In this document: positions 56,524-64,000 of the stretch, one piece after another
How positions within the stretch are numbered: the first letter of the stretch is position 1
How the letters are laid out: each line of letters begins with the position of its first letter
Source of the DNA: Cytophaga sp. FL35
GTDB lineage: Bacteria; Bacteroidota; Bacteroidia; Flavobacteriales; Flavobacteriaceae
Reading direction: 5' to 3'
DNA: 64,000 bases
NCBI RefSeq assembly: GCF_014349235.1
Contig: NZ_JACSOH010000006.1
Span: 124,001 to 188,000 of the forward strand
The notes under the pieces: model-generated
What the model was told of the DNA's origin: nothing
The model's input: the letters and a program-made list of their open reading frames with translations, nothing else
The model's database searches: none
Position numbers and translations under genes: made by a program

Positions 56524-56544
56524 ACTTTTAGTATATTTTCTATA

Positions 56545-56576
56545 TAAAAAAACCGGTGATAACACCGGTTTTAAAA
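56545..56576. terminator. bidirectional terminator
   Basis: Perfect ten-base stem 56549-56558 with 56563-56572, four-base loop; longer T run on the minus strand. Serves the hydrolase and, more distantly, the DUF4197 gene. Confidence 0.8.
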
Positions 56577-56691
56577 CTAACTAACTCAAAAAATTTTCAA
56601 ACTCGAAATAAATCAAACTACTAGATTTATATAATTCTAACGGGTTACATATCAATATATTATAATTTATTGCGGAAAAGTTTCAAGATTC

Positions 56692-57399
56692 CTAATCCTG
56701 TAGTTTGAAGACCCTTTGTAAAAGGTCCGATGTTCTTGCCGAAACATTATTTCTTATTTCTTTTTCTTCCACTGCAATCATTGTGTAAACCCCCGTTAAT
56801 GCCTCATTGGTAACATAATCTGTTAAATCTGGATTTACCTTTTTAGTTAGTGGAATGCTATTATATCTGGATATGAGGTTGGACCAAATTTGGTCTGCAC
56901 CTACCTTTTCAAATGACTTTTTGATGACAGGATTGAATTTGGCATACAATTCTGTTTTCGTAGCACTAGTTAAATATTGGGTAGCAGCATCATCTGACCC
57001 TAGGAGGATACTCTTGGCATCATTGAAAGTAATTCCCTTTACTGCGTTTACAAAAATAGGAGTGGCTTCTCCTACGGCATCCTCCGCCGCCCTGTTTAAA
57101 ATCTTTAAACCTTCATCAGCTAAATTATCAAGGCCTATATCACGAAGGGTTTTATCTACTTTTTGTAGCTCTTCAGGTAAAACAATTTTTACGAGTTCAT
57201 TCTTAAAAAAGCCGTTTTCTTGGGTAAGCTTACTTACCTGCTTGTCTATGCCTTTATCCAAGGCTTCGCGAAGCCCTTGAGCAATTTGTGCGGTGCCTAA
57301 AGGTGTTTCCCCTTGGGGTAGTTGATTGACAACCTGTTGAAGTTCATTACAAGAAAAAAGGCTTATGCCCAAAAAACAGATGAATATCTTCTTGATCAT
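56692..57399 (-). CDS. DUF4197 family lipoprotein
   Basis: 235 aa. Lipobox LFSC (Cys17). Mature part is helical: GLREALDKGIDKQVSKL, FVNAVKGITFNDAKSILLG, DDAATQYL and PVIKKSFEKVGADQIW, the DUF4197 pattern. Such proteins are widespread lipoproteins of unknown function. 93 bases downstream of purU on the same strand. Confidence 0.9.
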   Translation of the reverse strand: MIKKIFICFLGISLFSCNELQQVVNQLPQGETPLGTAQIAQGLREALDKGIDKQVSKLTQENGFFKNELVKIVLPEELQKVDKTLRDIGLDNLADEGLKILNRAAEDAVGEATPIFVNAVKGITFNDAKSILLGSDDAATQYLTSATKTELYAKFNPVIKKSFEKVGADQIWSNLISRYNSIPLTKKVNPDLTDYVTNEALTGVYTMIAVEEKEIRNNVSARTSDLLQRVFKLQD

Positions 57400-57492
57400 A
57401 GCTAAATAATTTGTTGCTAGGTTTACTTTAAATGAGGTTTTATTTACAAAGTAAACGGGTGCAAATCCAAAATAATATAGCTGTCGAGAATT

Positions 57493-58344
57493 TTATGAAA
57501 AGATTACGGTTTTATTGTTGTATACCATGGTTTTGCGCTGCACGTGCAATTTTACGGCTCTTGAAAGTACAATTTTTTCCAAATCCCGTCCTTTGGCAAT
57601 AAAATCCTTTATGCTGTGGGAATGTGAAACTGCAGTCACATCCTGTTCAATGATTGGGCCTGCATCAAGTTCTTCAGTTACATAATGGCTGGTAGCACCA
57701 ATAATTTTAACTCCCCTTTTAAATGCTGCGTGATACGGTTTGGCCCCAGCAAAGGCCGGAAGAAAAGAGTGGTGAATATTGATGATCTTATTGGTGTAAA
57801 CATCAATAATTTTTGGGCTAACAATTTGCATATACCTAGCCAATACAATAAAATCTACTTTTTCTTCTTTAAGCAGCTGTAATTGTAGATTCTCGGCCTT
57901 TTCCTTTGAATCCTTGGTAACGGGGATATGATGGTAGGGTATGCTAAATTGATCGGCAATATACTTAAGATCTGAATGGTTGCTAATGATAAAGGGAATA
58001 TCAACTTCCAGTTCCTCTGAATGAAATCTACTTAAAAGGTCATAAAGACAATGGTTATACTTTGATACAAATAACGCCATCCTTGGTTTTGGAACAGCTT
58101 GATGAATACTCCACTGCATCTCATATTTATCGGCTAGTTCTGTTTGGAAGCCTTTAGAGAAATCGTCTTGGAAGAAGCTGTAAGCGTCAAATTCACTTTC
58201 TAATCGCATGAAGAAAACATTGGCTTCCTTATCTACGTGCTGGTCCAGATAAATGACATTTCCTCCTGCCTTATGTATGTATCCCGTAACGGCATTGATA
58301 ATTCCGGATTGATCAGGACAGTTTATTAAAATTGTAGTCTTCAA
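57493..58344 (-). CDS. purU: formyltetrahydrofolate deformylase
   Basis: 283 aa. Hydrolyses 10-formyl-THF to formate and THF, balancing one-carbon units. N-terminal ACT domain (LINCPDQSGIINAVTGYIH) then a formyltransferase-like catalytic domain: ALFVSKYNHCLYDLL, VLARYMQIVS, the catalytic Asn/His in INIHHSFLPAFAGAKPYH and ATSHYVTEELDAGPIIEQD. Normal length. Upstream is an unrelated helical gene. Confidence 0.95.
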   Translation of the reverse strand: MKTTILINCPDQSGIINAVTGYIHKAGGNVIYLDQHVDKEANVFFMRLESEFDAYSFFQDDFSKGFQTELADKYEMQWSIHQAVPKPRMALFVSKYNHCLYDLLSRFHSEELEVDIPFIISNHSDLKYIADQFSIPYHHIPVTKDSKEKAENLQLQLLKEEKVDFIVLARYMQIVSPKIIDVYTNKIINIHHSFLPAFAGAKPYHAAFKRGVKIIGATSHYVTEELDAGPIIEQDVTAVSHSHSIKDFIAKGRDLEKIVLSRAVKLHVQRKTMVYNNKTVIFS

Positions 58345-58440
58345 AAAAATTCTTTTAAAGACTAAAAATAGGATTTTCGGATTATAATTTCGGAAAATAA
58401 TGTTGAAAACAACAACTTTGAGGGCAAGTGTACATTTTTG

Positions 58441-58860
58441 TTAGGAATTGTCGTTGTCCCTAAAAGACTTTCTCCAAGCTCTAAAAGATTTTCTAAAGGA
58501 AATAACTTCTTGTCTAAGTAAATTAAGGTATTCTTTTTCCTTAACTCCGTCCATTTCCAGTCCGTTGCAGTAAGATATAATGTTCCTGATCATAACATTG
58601 ATGAAAGCTGCGCTTCTTACCTTTTCTGAGTGGCATCCTTTTGTTTCTGCAAGGGCAATTTTTTGATGAATGAGATTGGAATCCGTAAGAATGGAATCTG
58701 CAATAATATCCCGCAAGCTATTGGATTGATACAGCTTGAGCAAATCTTTGTTGAAAGTAACAAAAGAGGCAATTTCCCTGCTTATCTTGCAGAGTTCCAG
58801 TGCCTTTATGTATACGGGCAACGTACCCAATTTATCGTAGGACATTTTCTTTTCTAGCAA
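58441..58860 (-). CDS. hypothetical helical protein, possibly four-helix bundle
   Basis: 139 aa (or 134 from Met6 at 58845). Predicted all-helical: VYIKALELCKISREIASF, SLRDIIADSILTDSNLIHQKIALAE, NVMIRNIISYCNGLE and a basic end (RKSFRAWRKSF). The spacing of helices recalls the S23/Avd-like four-helix-bundle family, without clear motif support. Divergent from an Lrp-type regulator across 97 bases. Confidence 0.7.
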   Translation of the reverse strand: MLEKKMSYDKLGTLPVYIKALELCKISREIASFVTFNKDLLKLYQSNSLRDIIADSILTDSNLIHQKIALAETKGCHSEKVRSAAFINVMIRNIISYCNGLEMDGVKEKEYLNLLRQEVISFRKSFRAWRKSFRDNDNS

Positions 58861-58890
58861 TTGATTACTATAAAATTACTGCCGGTTTGG

Positions 58891-58898
58891 TATATTTG
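58891..58898 (+). promoter_or_regulatory. putative -7 element for the Lrp-family gene
   Basis: TATATTTG followed by CC. A TTG lies 27 bases upstream, slightly too far for the consensus spacing. Confidence 0.4.
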
Positions 58899-58957
58899 CC
58901 TTTAGTTTCATTGGCTAAATTGTTAATTAGCTTTAGAAAATAAATTAATTTTTATTT

Positions 58958-59410
58958 ATGGTTTCGAATATAAATATCGATGATTTAAACTGGAAAATCC
59001 TTCAGTGTCTACAAGATAATGCACGCGAAAGTTTCGCCAATATTGGCCGCATGGTGGGGTTGACACCACCCGCGGTGGCCGAACGTGTAAAAAAAATGGA
59101 AGACCTTGGGATTATTGAAGGATACCGTACCAAAGTTTCTCATGCAATGACCGGGCACCAATTAAGGGCCATCATTACTTTAAGGGCGTTTATGGGAAAA
59201 TTGAAACCCTTTTTAGAGTTGGTAAAGACATTTAATGAGGTGGTAAACTGTTACCGGATTACCGGAAACGAAAATATTGTGATGGAAGTGGTTCTAAAAG
59301 ATCAATTTCATTTAGAAAAGTTTATTGATAAACTCATTCAATATGGGGAAACAAGAACCCACATTATCCTTTCAAATGTGGTCTCCAATGCTCCCATGAA
59401 AAAGCAATAG
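58958..59410 (+). CDS. Lrp/AsnC family transcriptional regulator
   Basis: 150 aa feast/famine regulator. Helix-turn-helix: ILQCLQDNARESFANIGRMVGLTPPAVAER-type segment at residues ~12-45 (recognition helix near TPPAVAERV). C-terminal RAM/AsnC sensor domain: LRAIITLRAFMGKLKPFLELV, VNCYRITGNENIVMEVVL. The effector is probably an amino acid. Regulon unknown; it may control the divergent helical gene or nitrogen genes nearby. Confidence 0.93.
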   Translation: MVSNINIDDLNWKILQCLQDNARESFANIGRMVGLTPPAVAERVKKMEDLGIIEGYRTKVSHAMTGHQLRAIITLRAFMGKLKPFLELVKTFNEVVNCYRITGNENIVMEVVLKDQFHLEKFIDKLIQYGETRTHIILSNVVSNAPMKKQ

Positions 59411-59477
59411 TCAAAACAGCTTAAAAAAATGAGGTTTTTCTTATCTCCTAAAAACTGCTTATTGTTATTTTTAGTTT

Positions 59478-60302
59478 ATGGATTGGAATAAAATAGACGA
59501 ATATCTACAGTTGGCAACAGACAAGGTTGTTTTTTACCTTCCTAGGATTTTATTGGCAGTCATCATTTTCTGGGTAGGTTTTAAACTGGTCCAAAAACTG
59601 GTGGAACTACTTAAAAAAGGGTTGGAGAAAACCGGTTTCTCTGAAACCTTACGTCCGTTTTTGGCCTCTACAGTAGGTGCCGTACTCAAGGGAGCGGTCC
59701 TTTTTATTATTGCCACCGTTCTTGGTGCGGATTTAACAGGGTTGTTTGCGATTCTGGCGGCTGCGGCCTTTGCCATAGGTATGGCCTTGCAAGGAAGTTT
59801 GGGAAATTTTGCGTCCGGAATTCTTATTTTGACGTTAAAACCTTTTAAGGTCGGGGACTGGATACAGGTAGACGATAAGTTTGGTAGGGTGACGGAAATT
59901 GGCATATTCAGTACTGATGTACTTACGCCGGGAAACAAAATATTAATTATACCAAATTCCATGATTACAGAATCTGTGGTAACCAACTTTACGGAGAAGG
60001 GTATGATTCGTCTAGAGCTGGAAGTGACTATGCCATATGAAGAGAGTTTTCCAAAGGTAGAACGCATTTTGTGTACGGCCCTAAAGGATGTTCAACATAT
60101 TTTGGACGAGCCAAAACCCGAAGTAGGTATTCTAAATTTTGATTCACACAATGTTCAACTCACTGTTAGACCCTATGTAAAACCGGATAATTTTTGGGAA
60201 GTGACCTTCAATGCACATAAAGCGATTAAAAACGCCTTTCATAGTCACAACATAAAGGTGGCCTACTCAGAAGGGGTAGAAATAGGAAAGATTGGAGAAT
60301 GA
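59478..60302 (+). CDS. mscS: small-conductance mechanosensitive channel (MscS)
   Basis: 274 aa, close to E. coli MscS (286). Three N-terminal helices, with the pore helix in FAILAAAAFAIGMALQGSLG then NFASGILILTLKPFKVGDWIQV (about 90-135). Beta domain FGRVTEIGIFSTDVLTPGNKILIIPNS follows, then the C-terminal cytosolic region. Opens under membrane tension to release solutes on hypo-osmotic shock. Confidence 0.94.
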   Translation: MDWNKIDEYLQLATDKVVFYLPRILLAVIIFWVGFKLVQKLVELLKKGLEKTGFSETLRPFLASTVGAVLKGAVLFIIATVLGADLTGLFAILAAAAFAIGMALQGSLGNFASGILILTLKPFKVGDWIQVDDKFGRVTEIGIFSTDVLTPGNKILIIPNSMITESVVTNFTEKGMIRLELEVTMPYEESFPKVERILCTALKDVQHILDEPKPEVGILNFDSHNVQLTVRPYVKPDNFWEVTFNAHKAIKNAFHSHNIKVAYSEGVEIGKIGE

Positions 60303-60365
60303 TTTCTGGACAATGGAAATATTATTCTTAGGAATTTGGCTAGATTTTTGATGAATCAAAAGAAT

Positions 60366-61778
60366 ATGAAAAAACTATTACTCGTTTGGGCCCTCATCTT
60401 CGGTTTTGTTGGAAGTGCCCAACAAATTGTACTAAAAAAAGGAGCCATTTTAGACTCCCTTGCTGTTAGGGATACCGTTTCGGAGACATTTTCACTCTAC
60501 TTACCTACCAATTTTGAAACTGACAAGGTTTGGCCAGTAATCTTTGTTTTTGATATGGACGGAAAGGGAAAGCAGGCCTTGAGTATGTTCAAACAATCTG
60601 CGGAAGAACTGGGCTTTTTATTGGCGGCTTCCAACAATTTAAGCGATACCCTTTCGCTTTCCAAGAATATTTTAATAACTAGACGCTTAATTAATGCAGT
60701 GGTTTCCATTTTTCCTGTTCATAAGAATAGGATTTATGCAGGTGGTTTCTCAAAAGGAGCCAAATTCGCCACCATCGTTCCAACTTTTCTACAACCAGTA
60801 AATGGTGTTGTTTCCTGTGGTGCCACTATTGCCAATACCGAAGTTTTGACCAGTAAAAACCCTTTCCATTTAGTGGGTATTGTAGGAACTTCAGATTATA
60901 ATTATCCTGATATATTGGCAATGGAAAGTACTTTGAACCGGCTGCGAGTGCCCAATCAGCTTCTAATTTTTGATGGAGGTCATGAATGGCCATCATCAGA
61001 CTTTATTTCCAAGGCAATGAAGATTCTGGATTTAGGGGCCATGGCAAAAGGTAAAATGGATATGGACTCTATGTTTGTAGCAACTAATTATAGGGACGAT
61101 TTGGCGAGGGTAAGTAGATTGCTAAGTGCGAACAAACCTTTACAGGCAAATCATTATTTGGATGAAATGATGGAAATTTATCGCCCATTTCGGTCAACTG
61201 ATTCCATAAAGGACAGTGGTAAGGTAATACGGAAAACAAGTAGATTTAAAACTCAGAACAGGACTCAAAATAATCTTTTTTTAAAGGAGCAATTCTCTAA
61301 AGAAGACTATGCGTATTATATGGAAGAAGATTTACTAACCTATAATTACAATAATTTGGGCTGGTGGAAGTATCAAATGGAAGAATTGGCAAAGTTTAAA
61401 AAGAACCCGGATATATTGACCCAGCAAATGGGAAATAGACTGGATGGTTACGTAAATGCCTTATTAGAAGATAATCTGGAAATGTTGGCAGATGAGGAGA
61501 CTAAAGATTGGGAAGGGCTCAATTTTCTTTACATGCTACAAACCATTCTAGAACCTAATAATGAGGATGCTTACTTGAATGTCATATCCCTAAGCTCAAA
61601 ATTAGATGATTTTGGGGCGGCTCTTTTTTATTTGGAAGAATTGTTGAAAACGGGGTATAAGGACCAAAATAAATTGTATTCCTTGGAGCATACAGCGCTT
61701 TTAAGAATCACCCCGGAATTTAATGAAACAGTAGAAAAATACCTGAAGAATGCTCGTTATGAAGTGCTTCCTGATTAG
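60366..61778 (+). CDS. secreted alpha/beta hydrolase (esterase-like) with long C-terminal region
   Basis: 470 aa from the ATG at 60366. Signal peptide MKKLLLVWALIFGFVGSAQ. Residues ~30-240 form an esterase domain: FSLYLPTNFETDKVWPVIFVFD, nucleophile elbow AGGFSKGAKF, acid region VGTSDYNYPD and His in FDGGHEWPSSDF. The C-terminal ~230 residues are helical, with repeated NYNNLGWWKYQMEEL and LNVISLSSKLDDF segments resembling TPR-like units. Substrate unknown. Confidence 0.87.
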   Translation: MKKLLLVWALIFGFVGSAQQIVLKKGAILDSLAVRDTVSETFSLYLPTNFETDKVWPVIFVFDMDGKGKQALSMFKQSAEELGFLLAASNNLSDTLSLSKNILITRRLINAVVSIFPVHKNRIYAGGFSKGAKFATIVPTFLQPVNGVVSCGATIANTEVLTSKNPFHLVGIVGTSDYNYPDILAMESTLNRLRVPNQLLIFDGGHEWPSSDFISKAMKILDLGAMAKGKMDMDSMFVATNYRDDLARVSRLLSANKPLQANHYLDEMMEIYRPFRSTDSIKDSGKVIRKTSRFKTQNRTQNNLFLKEQFSKEDYAYYMEEDLLTYNYNNLGWWKYQMEELAKFKKNPDILTQQMGNRLDGYVNALLEDNLEMLADEETKDWEGLNFLYMLQTILEPNNEDAYLNVISLSSKLDDFGAALFYLEELLKTGYKDQNKLYSLEHTALLRITPEFNETVEKYLKNARYEVLPD

Positions 61779-61944
61779 TTTTAGTGAGTTCTCTATTCTC
61801 ATTTCGGTCGGGGTACATCACATTTTTTTTCTCTTGTTTCCTAACGTCTTGGTAAACTCTGTTTGAGTCCTTAAATCATAGGTTTAGGAATCCTTCGTTT
61901 GTATGGATGCTGGGCAGGCTGTGGTTTAGAAATGCTATATGTCG

Positions 61945-61952
61945 TATTTTTG
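61945..61952 (+). promoter_or_regulatory. putative -7 element for the DUF1684 gene
   Basis: TATTTTTG 24 bases before the ATG at 61976. It argues against the longer reading frame from 61907, which would start upstream of the promoter. Confidence 0.4.
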
Positions 61953-61975
61953 AATTCAAATATAAAGCCCTCTAC

Positions 61976-62626
61976 ATGAAGTATATTTTATTGTTTTCTA
62001 TCCTAATCATTTTTTCTTGTAAACCCGAGAAAAAATACCATGATGAGCAAGAGCAAAAATCCGAATTGGTTGCTTCCAACGGTCTAAAGCAAATTTTGGA
62101 GTTTCAAGAGGAATTGAATGAGGAGTTTAAGAATCCAGAAGAATCCCCTTTACCGGATAGGTATAGAAAGGACTTTGAAAGTTTGGACTTTTTTCCTGCG
62201 GATACCAATTATGTGGTTAAGGCGAAATTTGTAAGAACCCCAGATGCTTTGCCCTTTATGATGCCTACCACAACAGATAGGGAAACCAAGGAAGTGGTAT
62301 ACGGTATTGCCCATTTTGAACTTAATGGGCAAAAATGGCAATTAGAAATCTATCAAAATGAGGAACTGATGCTTGAGGAAGGTTATGAAGATTATCTCTT
62401 TTTGCCTTTTACAGACCTTACCAATGGAAAAGAAACGTACGCTGGAGGAAGGTACATTGATTTAAGAATATCCAATTCCGATTCGATTATAATCGATTTT
62501 AACCGGGCTTACAATCCTTATTGTGCCTATAACAAAAAATTTTCGTGCCCCATTGTGCCTAGTGTAAATGATTTGGCTGTAAGGGTAGAGGCAGGGGTCA
62601 AGGATTTCAAACCCGCATCAAATTAA
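61976..62626 (+). CDS. DUF1684 lipoprotein
   Basis: 216 aa from 61976, giving MKYILLFSILIIFSC with lipobox Cys15. Conserved end: YAGGRYIDLRISNSDSIIIDFNRAYNPYCAYNKKFSCPIVPSVNDL, typical of DUF1684 (its PYCAY...CP core). Other recognisable parts are SPLPDRYRKDFESLDFFPAD and YGIAHFELNGQ. Biochemical role not established to my knowledge. Confidence 0.92.
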   Translation: MKYILLFSILIIFSCKPEKKYHDEQEQKSELVASNGLKQILEFQEELNEEFKNPEESPLPDRYRKDFESLDFFPADTNYVVKAKFVRTPDALPFMMPTTTDRETKEVVYGIAHFELNGQKWQLEIYQNEELMLEEGYEDYLFLPFTDLTNGKETYAGGRYIDLRISNSDSIIIDFNRAYNPYCAYNKKFSCPIVPSVNDLAVRVEAGVKDFKPASN

Positions 62627-62660
62627 AAATCCCATCCGAGAAATTGGATGGGATTTTTGT
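62625..62660. terminator. bidirectional terminator
   Basis: Thirteen-base perfect stem 62625-62637 with 62646-62658, eight-base loop, T run. Overlaps the DUF1684 stop codon. Confidence 0.9.
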
Positions 62661-62700
62661 ACAACTTAAAACTATAAACACTCAATCAATATAATTCAGC

Positions 62701-63774
62701 TTAGAAAGAATAGATGGCAGCCAATACAAAGGAAGTCAAACCTCCCATAGGTACGCCATCAGAATCTATAAATACTTCTTCGGAAGCACTATCCAATCTC
62801 AATTCTGGTTTGATCATTAAATCTCCAATAGTAGCGCTACCAGTTAGGGTCAAAGCAAATACACTGGCATCGCCATCTGCATCTGTACCACCAACGGCAC
62901 CAAAGAAATCAGTTTCGGCAAAATATTCACCTCTAAGTCCAATGGAGAAGTTATCTGAAGTAGCCAACTGTGGATAAACTGCCACACCTGCAAAACTACC
63001 AACACCGTCTTCTTCATCACCGTCAAAATAAGCGGCGTTCAATCCAAGGAAGAAAGTATCCGAAAGATCAAAACCACCCGTGAAATCTACTTCATAAGAG
63101 CCGTTGTCTATCAAAAGGTTCAAATATTGTCCGCTATAACCCAATTGAGCACCCCAAGCATATTGACCGGTTGGGTTAAATTCAGTTAAGTCAGTTGGGT
63201 TCATTACAGCCAACATTAAGCTGAAATCATCAGATAGTGCAAAGTCAGCTTTTAAACCAGTATGCGAGAAAGGTCCGTATGAGAAAAGGTAAGAAGTACT
63301 GTAGTTAAAGTTGGATACAGGGGAGATTACCTCGTAACCCAAGAACGTGTTGAAGTTACCAAAAGTAAGGGTTACAGCATCGGAAACGTTCCAATATGCA
63401 TATAATTGGTTAACAATGTTCCCGGTAGCGGAGTACATTGGCGATGCAAAGATGGCATCGGTACCTCTAGGGCCAAAAACCAAATCCGCCACAAAACCTA
63501 CTTTTTCGCCTTCATAGGCACCAATTACATTGGCCATACCCAAGGCAAAGCCCGGAAGGTTGGCAAAAGATGAACCAGGAGCTTGGGCATCCGCTCCGTT
63601 TGGAGCATTTAAATTTGCTCTATAATAGGCATCTATAGACCCGCTAAAGGAAAATTTAGAGCCTTCTTCCTCGTCCTCTTGTGCTATAACTACTGTTGCA
63701 GAAGAAAAAAGAACTGCGAACAAGAAAAGATTTTTTAAGAACTTTGTATTGATAATTGCTTTCATATGTTTCAA
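62701..63774 (-). CDS. outer-membrane beta-barrel porin (BBP2-like)
   Basis: 357 aa; Met4 at 63765 is an alternative start. Signal peptide ends near VVIAQ, then an acidic stretch. The barrel starts with FSFSGSIDAYYRANLN and continues with many alternating aromatic strands (YAYWNVSDAVTLTFGNFNTFLGYEV, FSYGPFSHTGLKADFAL), ending in LAAIYSF with terminal Phe for outer-membrane insertion. Resembles the BBP2/porin family. Sits just downstream of amt, so it may pass small nitrogen compounds (inference). Confidence 0.88.
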   Translation of the reverse strand: MKHMKAIINTKFLKNLFLFAVLFSSATVVIAQEDEEEGSKFSFSGSIDAYYRANLNAPNGADAQAPGSSFANLPGFALGMANVIGAYEGEKVGFVADLVFGPRGTDAIFASPMYSATGNIVNQLYAYWNVSDAVTLTFGNFNTFLGYEVISPVSNFNYSTSYLFSYGPFSHTGLKADFALSDDFSLMLAVMNPTDLTEFNPTGQYAWGAQLGYSGQYLNLLIDNGSYEVDFTGGFDLSDTFFLGLNAAYFDGDEEDGVGSFAGVAVYPQLATSDNFSIGLRGEYFAETDFFGAVGGTDADGDASVFALTLTGSATIGDLMIKPELRLDSASEEVFIDSDGVPMGGLTSFVLAAIYSF

Positions 63775-63862
63775 TTTTAGTTTTCCCTGTGTTTGGGAAG
63801 ATTTTGAGTTTTTAGACCCGGGTAATCATTTATAAGGGTCTTATTTGTTGAGAGTAATTTTT

Positions 63863-63892
63863 GAACGGAGCGTTTGGCAGAACGCTCCGTTC
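63863..63892 (-). other. 12-bp hairpin between amt and porin
   Basis: Perfect stem 63863-63874 with 63881-63892, six-base loop, but no T run on the minus strand. Better suited to mRNA processing or partial attenuation than full termination. Confidence 0.5.
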
Positions 63893-63905
63893 TACATTAT
63901 ATGAG

Positions 63906-64000
63906 TTAGTCGTTAGTGAAATCTGGGTAGGCATCCATTCCGTGCTCATGAAGATCAAGTCCTTCAACTTCTTCTTCTTTAGAAACCCTAAGGCCCATGA
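63906..64000 (-). CDS. amt: ammonium transporter C-terminus (cut by window end)
   Basis: Only the last 30 codons are visible: MGLRVSKEEEVEGLDLHEHG then MDAYPDFTND and stop. The GLRVSKEEEVEGLD and EHG pattern is the conserved cytosolic tail of Amt/AmtB transporters, which binds PII-type regulators. The rest lies beyond the window. Upstream of the porin on the same strand. Confidence 0.88.
   Translation of the reverse strand, partial: MGLRVSKEEEVEGLDLHEHGMDAYPDFTND

Overview
The window is a stretch of a Bacteroidota chromosome, almost certainly a (probably marine) member of the Flavobacteriaceae. The evidence is a fused SecDF translocase, an archaeal-type ProRS, an Asn-rich insert in Rho, two secreted proteins with type IX secretion (type B) C-termini, a DUF1599/DoxX-like/tpiA/prmA cluster, a divergent type II/type III glutamine synthetase pair, and repeated use of the Bacteroidota -7 promoter element TAnnTTTG. 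Genus is not resolvable by eye; the Maribacter/Zobellia group is a guess. Both ends cut genes: gyrB lacks its first codons on the left and an ammonium transporter is cut on the right.

Layout. 1-7.8 kb: gyrB, a secreted protein, a small lipoprotein, mdh and secDF. 7.8-13.6 kb: a minus-strand run folE-cysS-yidD-lgt-DUF192-GNAT-ABC ATPase. 13.8-20 kb: envelope genes (two tandem T9SS type B proteins, a FadL-like barrel, a Trp/Tyr/Gly and Ser/Arg-rich lipoprotein). 20-25 kb: proS, two identical tRNA-Glu genes, rpsT, then convergent proC-proB-proA. 25-30 kb: two paralogous membrane proteins, a lipoprotein and rho. 30-40 kb: SDR, truA-ABC exporter, cdaA-folP, the DUF1599-DoxX-like-tpiA-prmA cluster and clpS. 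39.7-46.4 kb: split YeeE/YedE transporter, CBM9-like protein, tRNA-Arg, apt, a Ca2+/cation antiporter and a regulatory-domain surface protein. 46.4-49.9 kb: divergent glutamine synthetases. 50-64 kb: purM, a Rieske/thioredoxin/ApbE redox cluster, prfA, pyrF, hydrolases, purU, an Lrp-type regulator, MscS, DUF1684, and a porin next to amt.

Nitrogen economy recurs: GSII, GSIII, amt with a neighbouring porin, proline synthesis, an Lrp-family regulator and purine genes. Envelope biogenesis (SecDF, YidD, Lgt and many lipoproteins) is the second theme. Strong hairpin terminators, several of them bidirectional, separate most transcription units.

I saw no insertion sequence, prophage, CRISPR array, toxin-antitoxin pair or defence island, and no clearly new multi-gene system. 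The most unusual DNA is a set of decayed partial copies of the tRNA-Arg 3' end with its terminator (42155-42541). Next come nested palindromes at the secDF promoter, the shared glutamine synthetase regulatory region, the disordered insert in Rho, an ABC ATPase whose first domain lacks a P-loop, and several small genes that are easy to miss.
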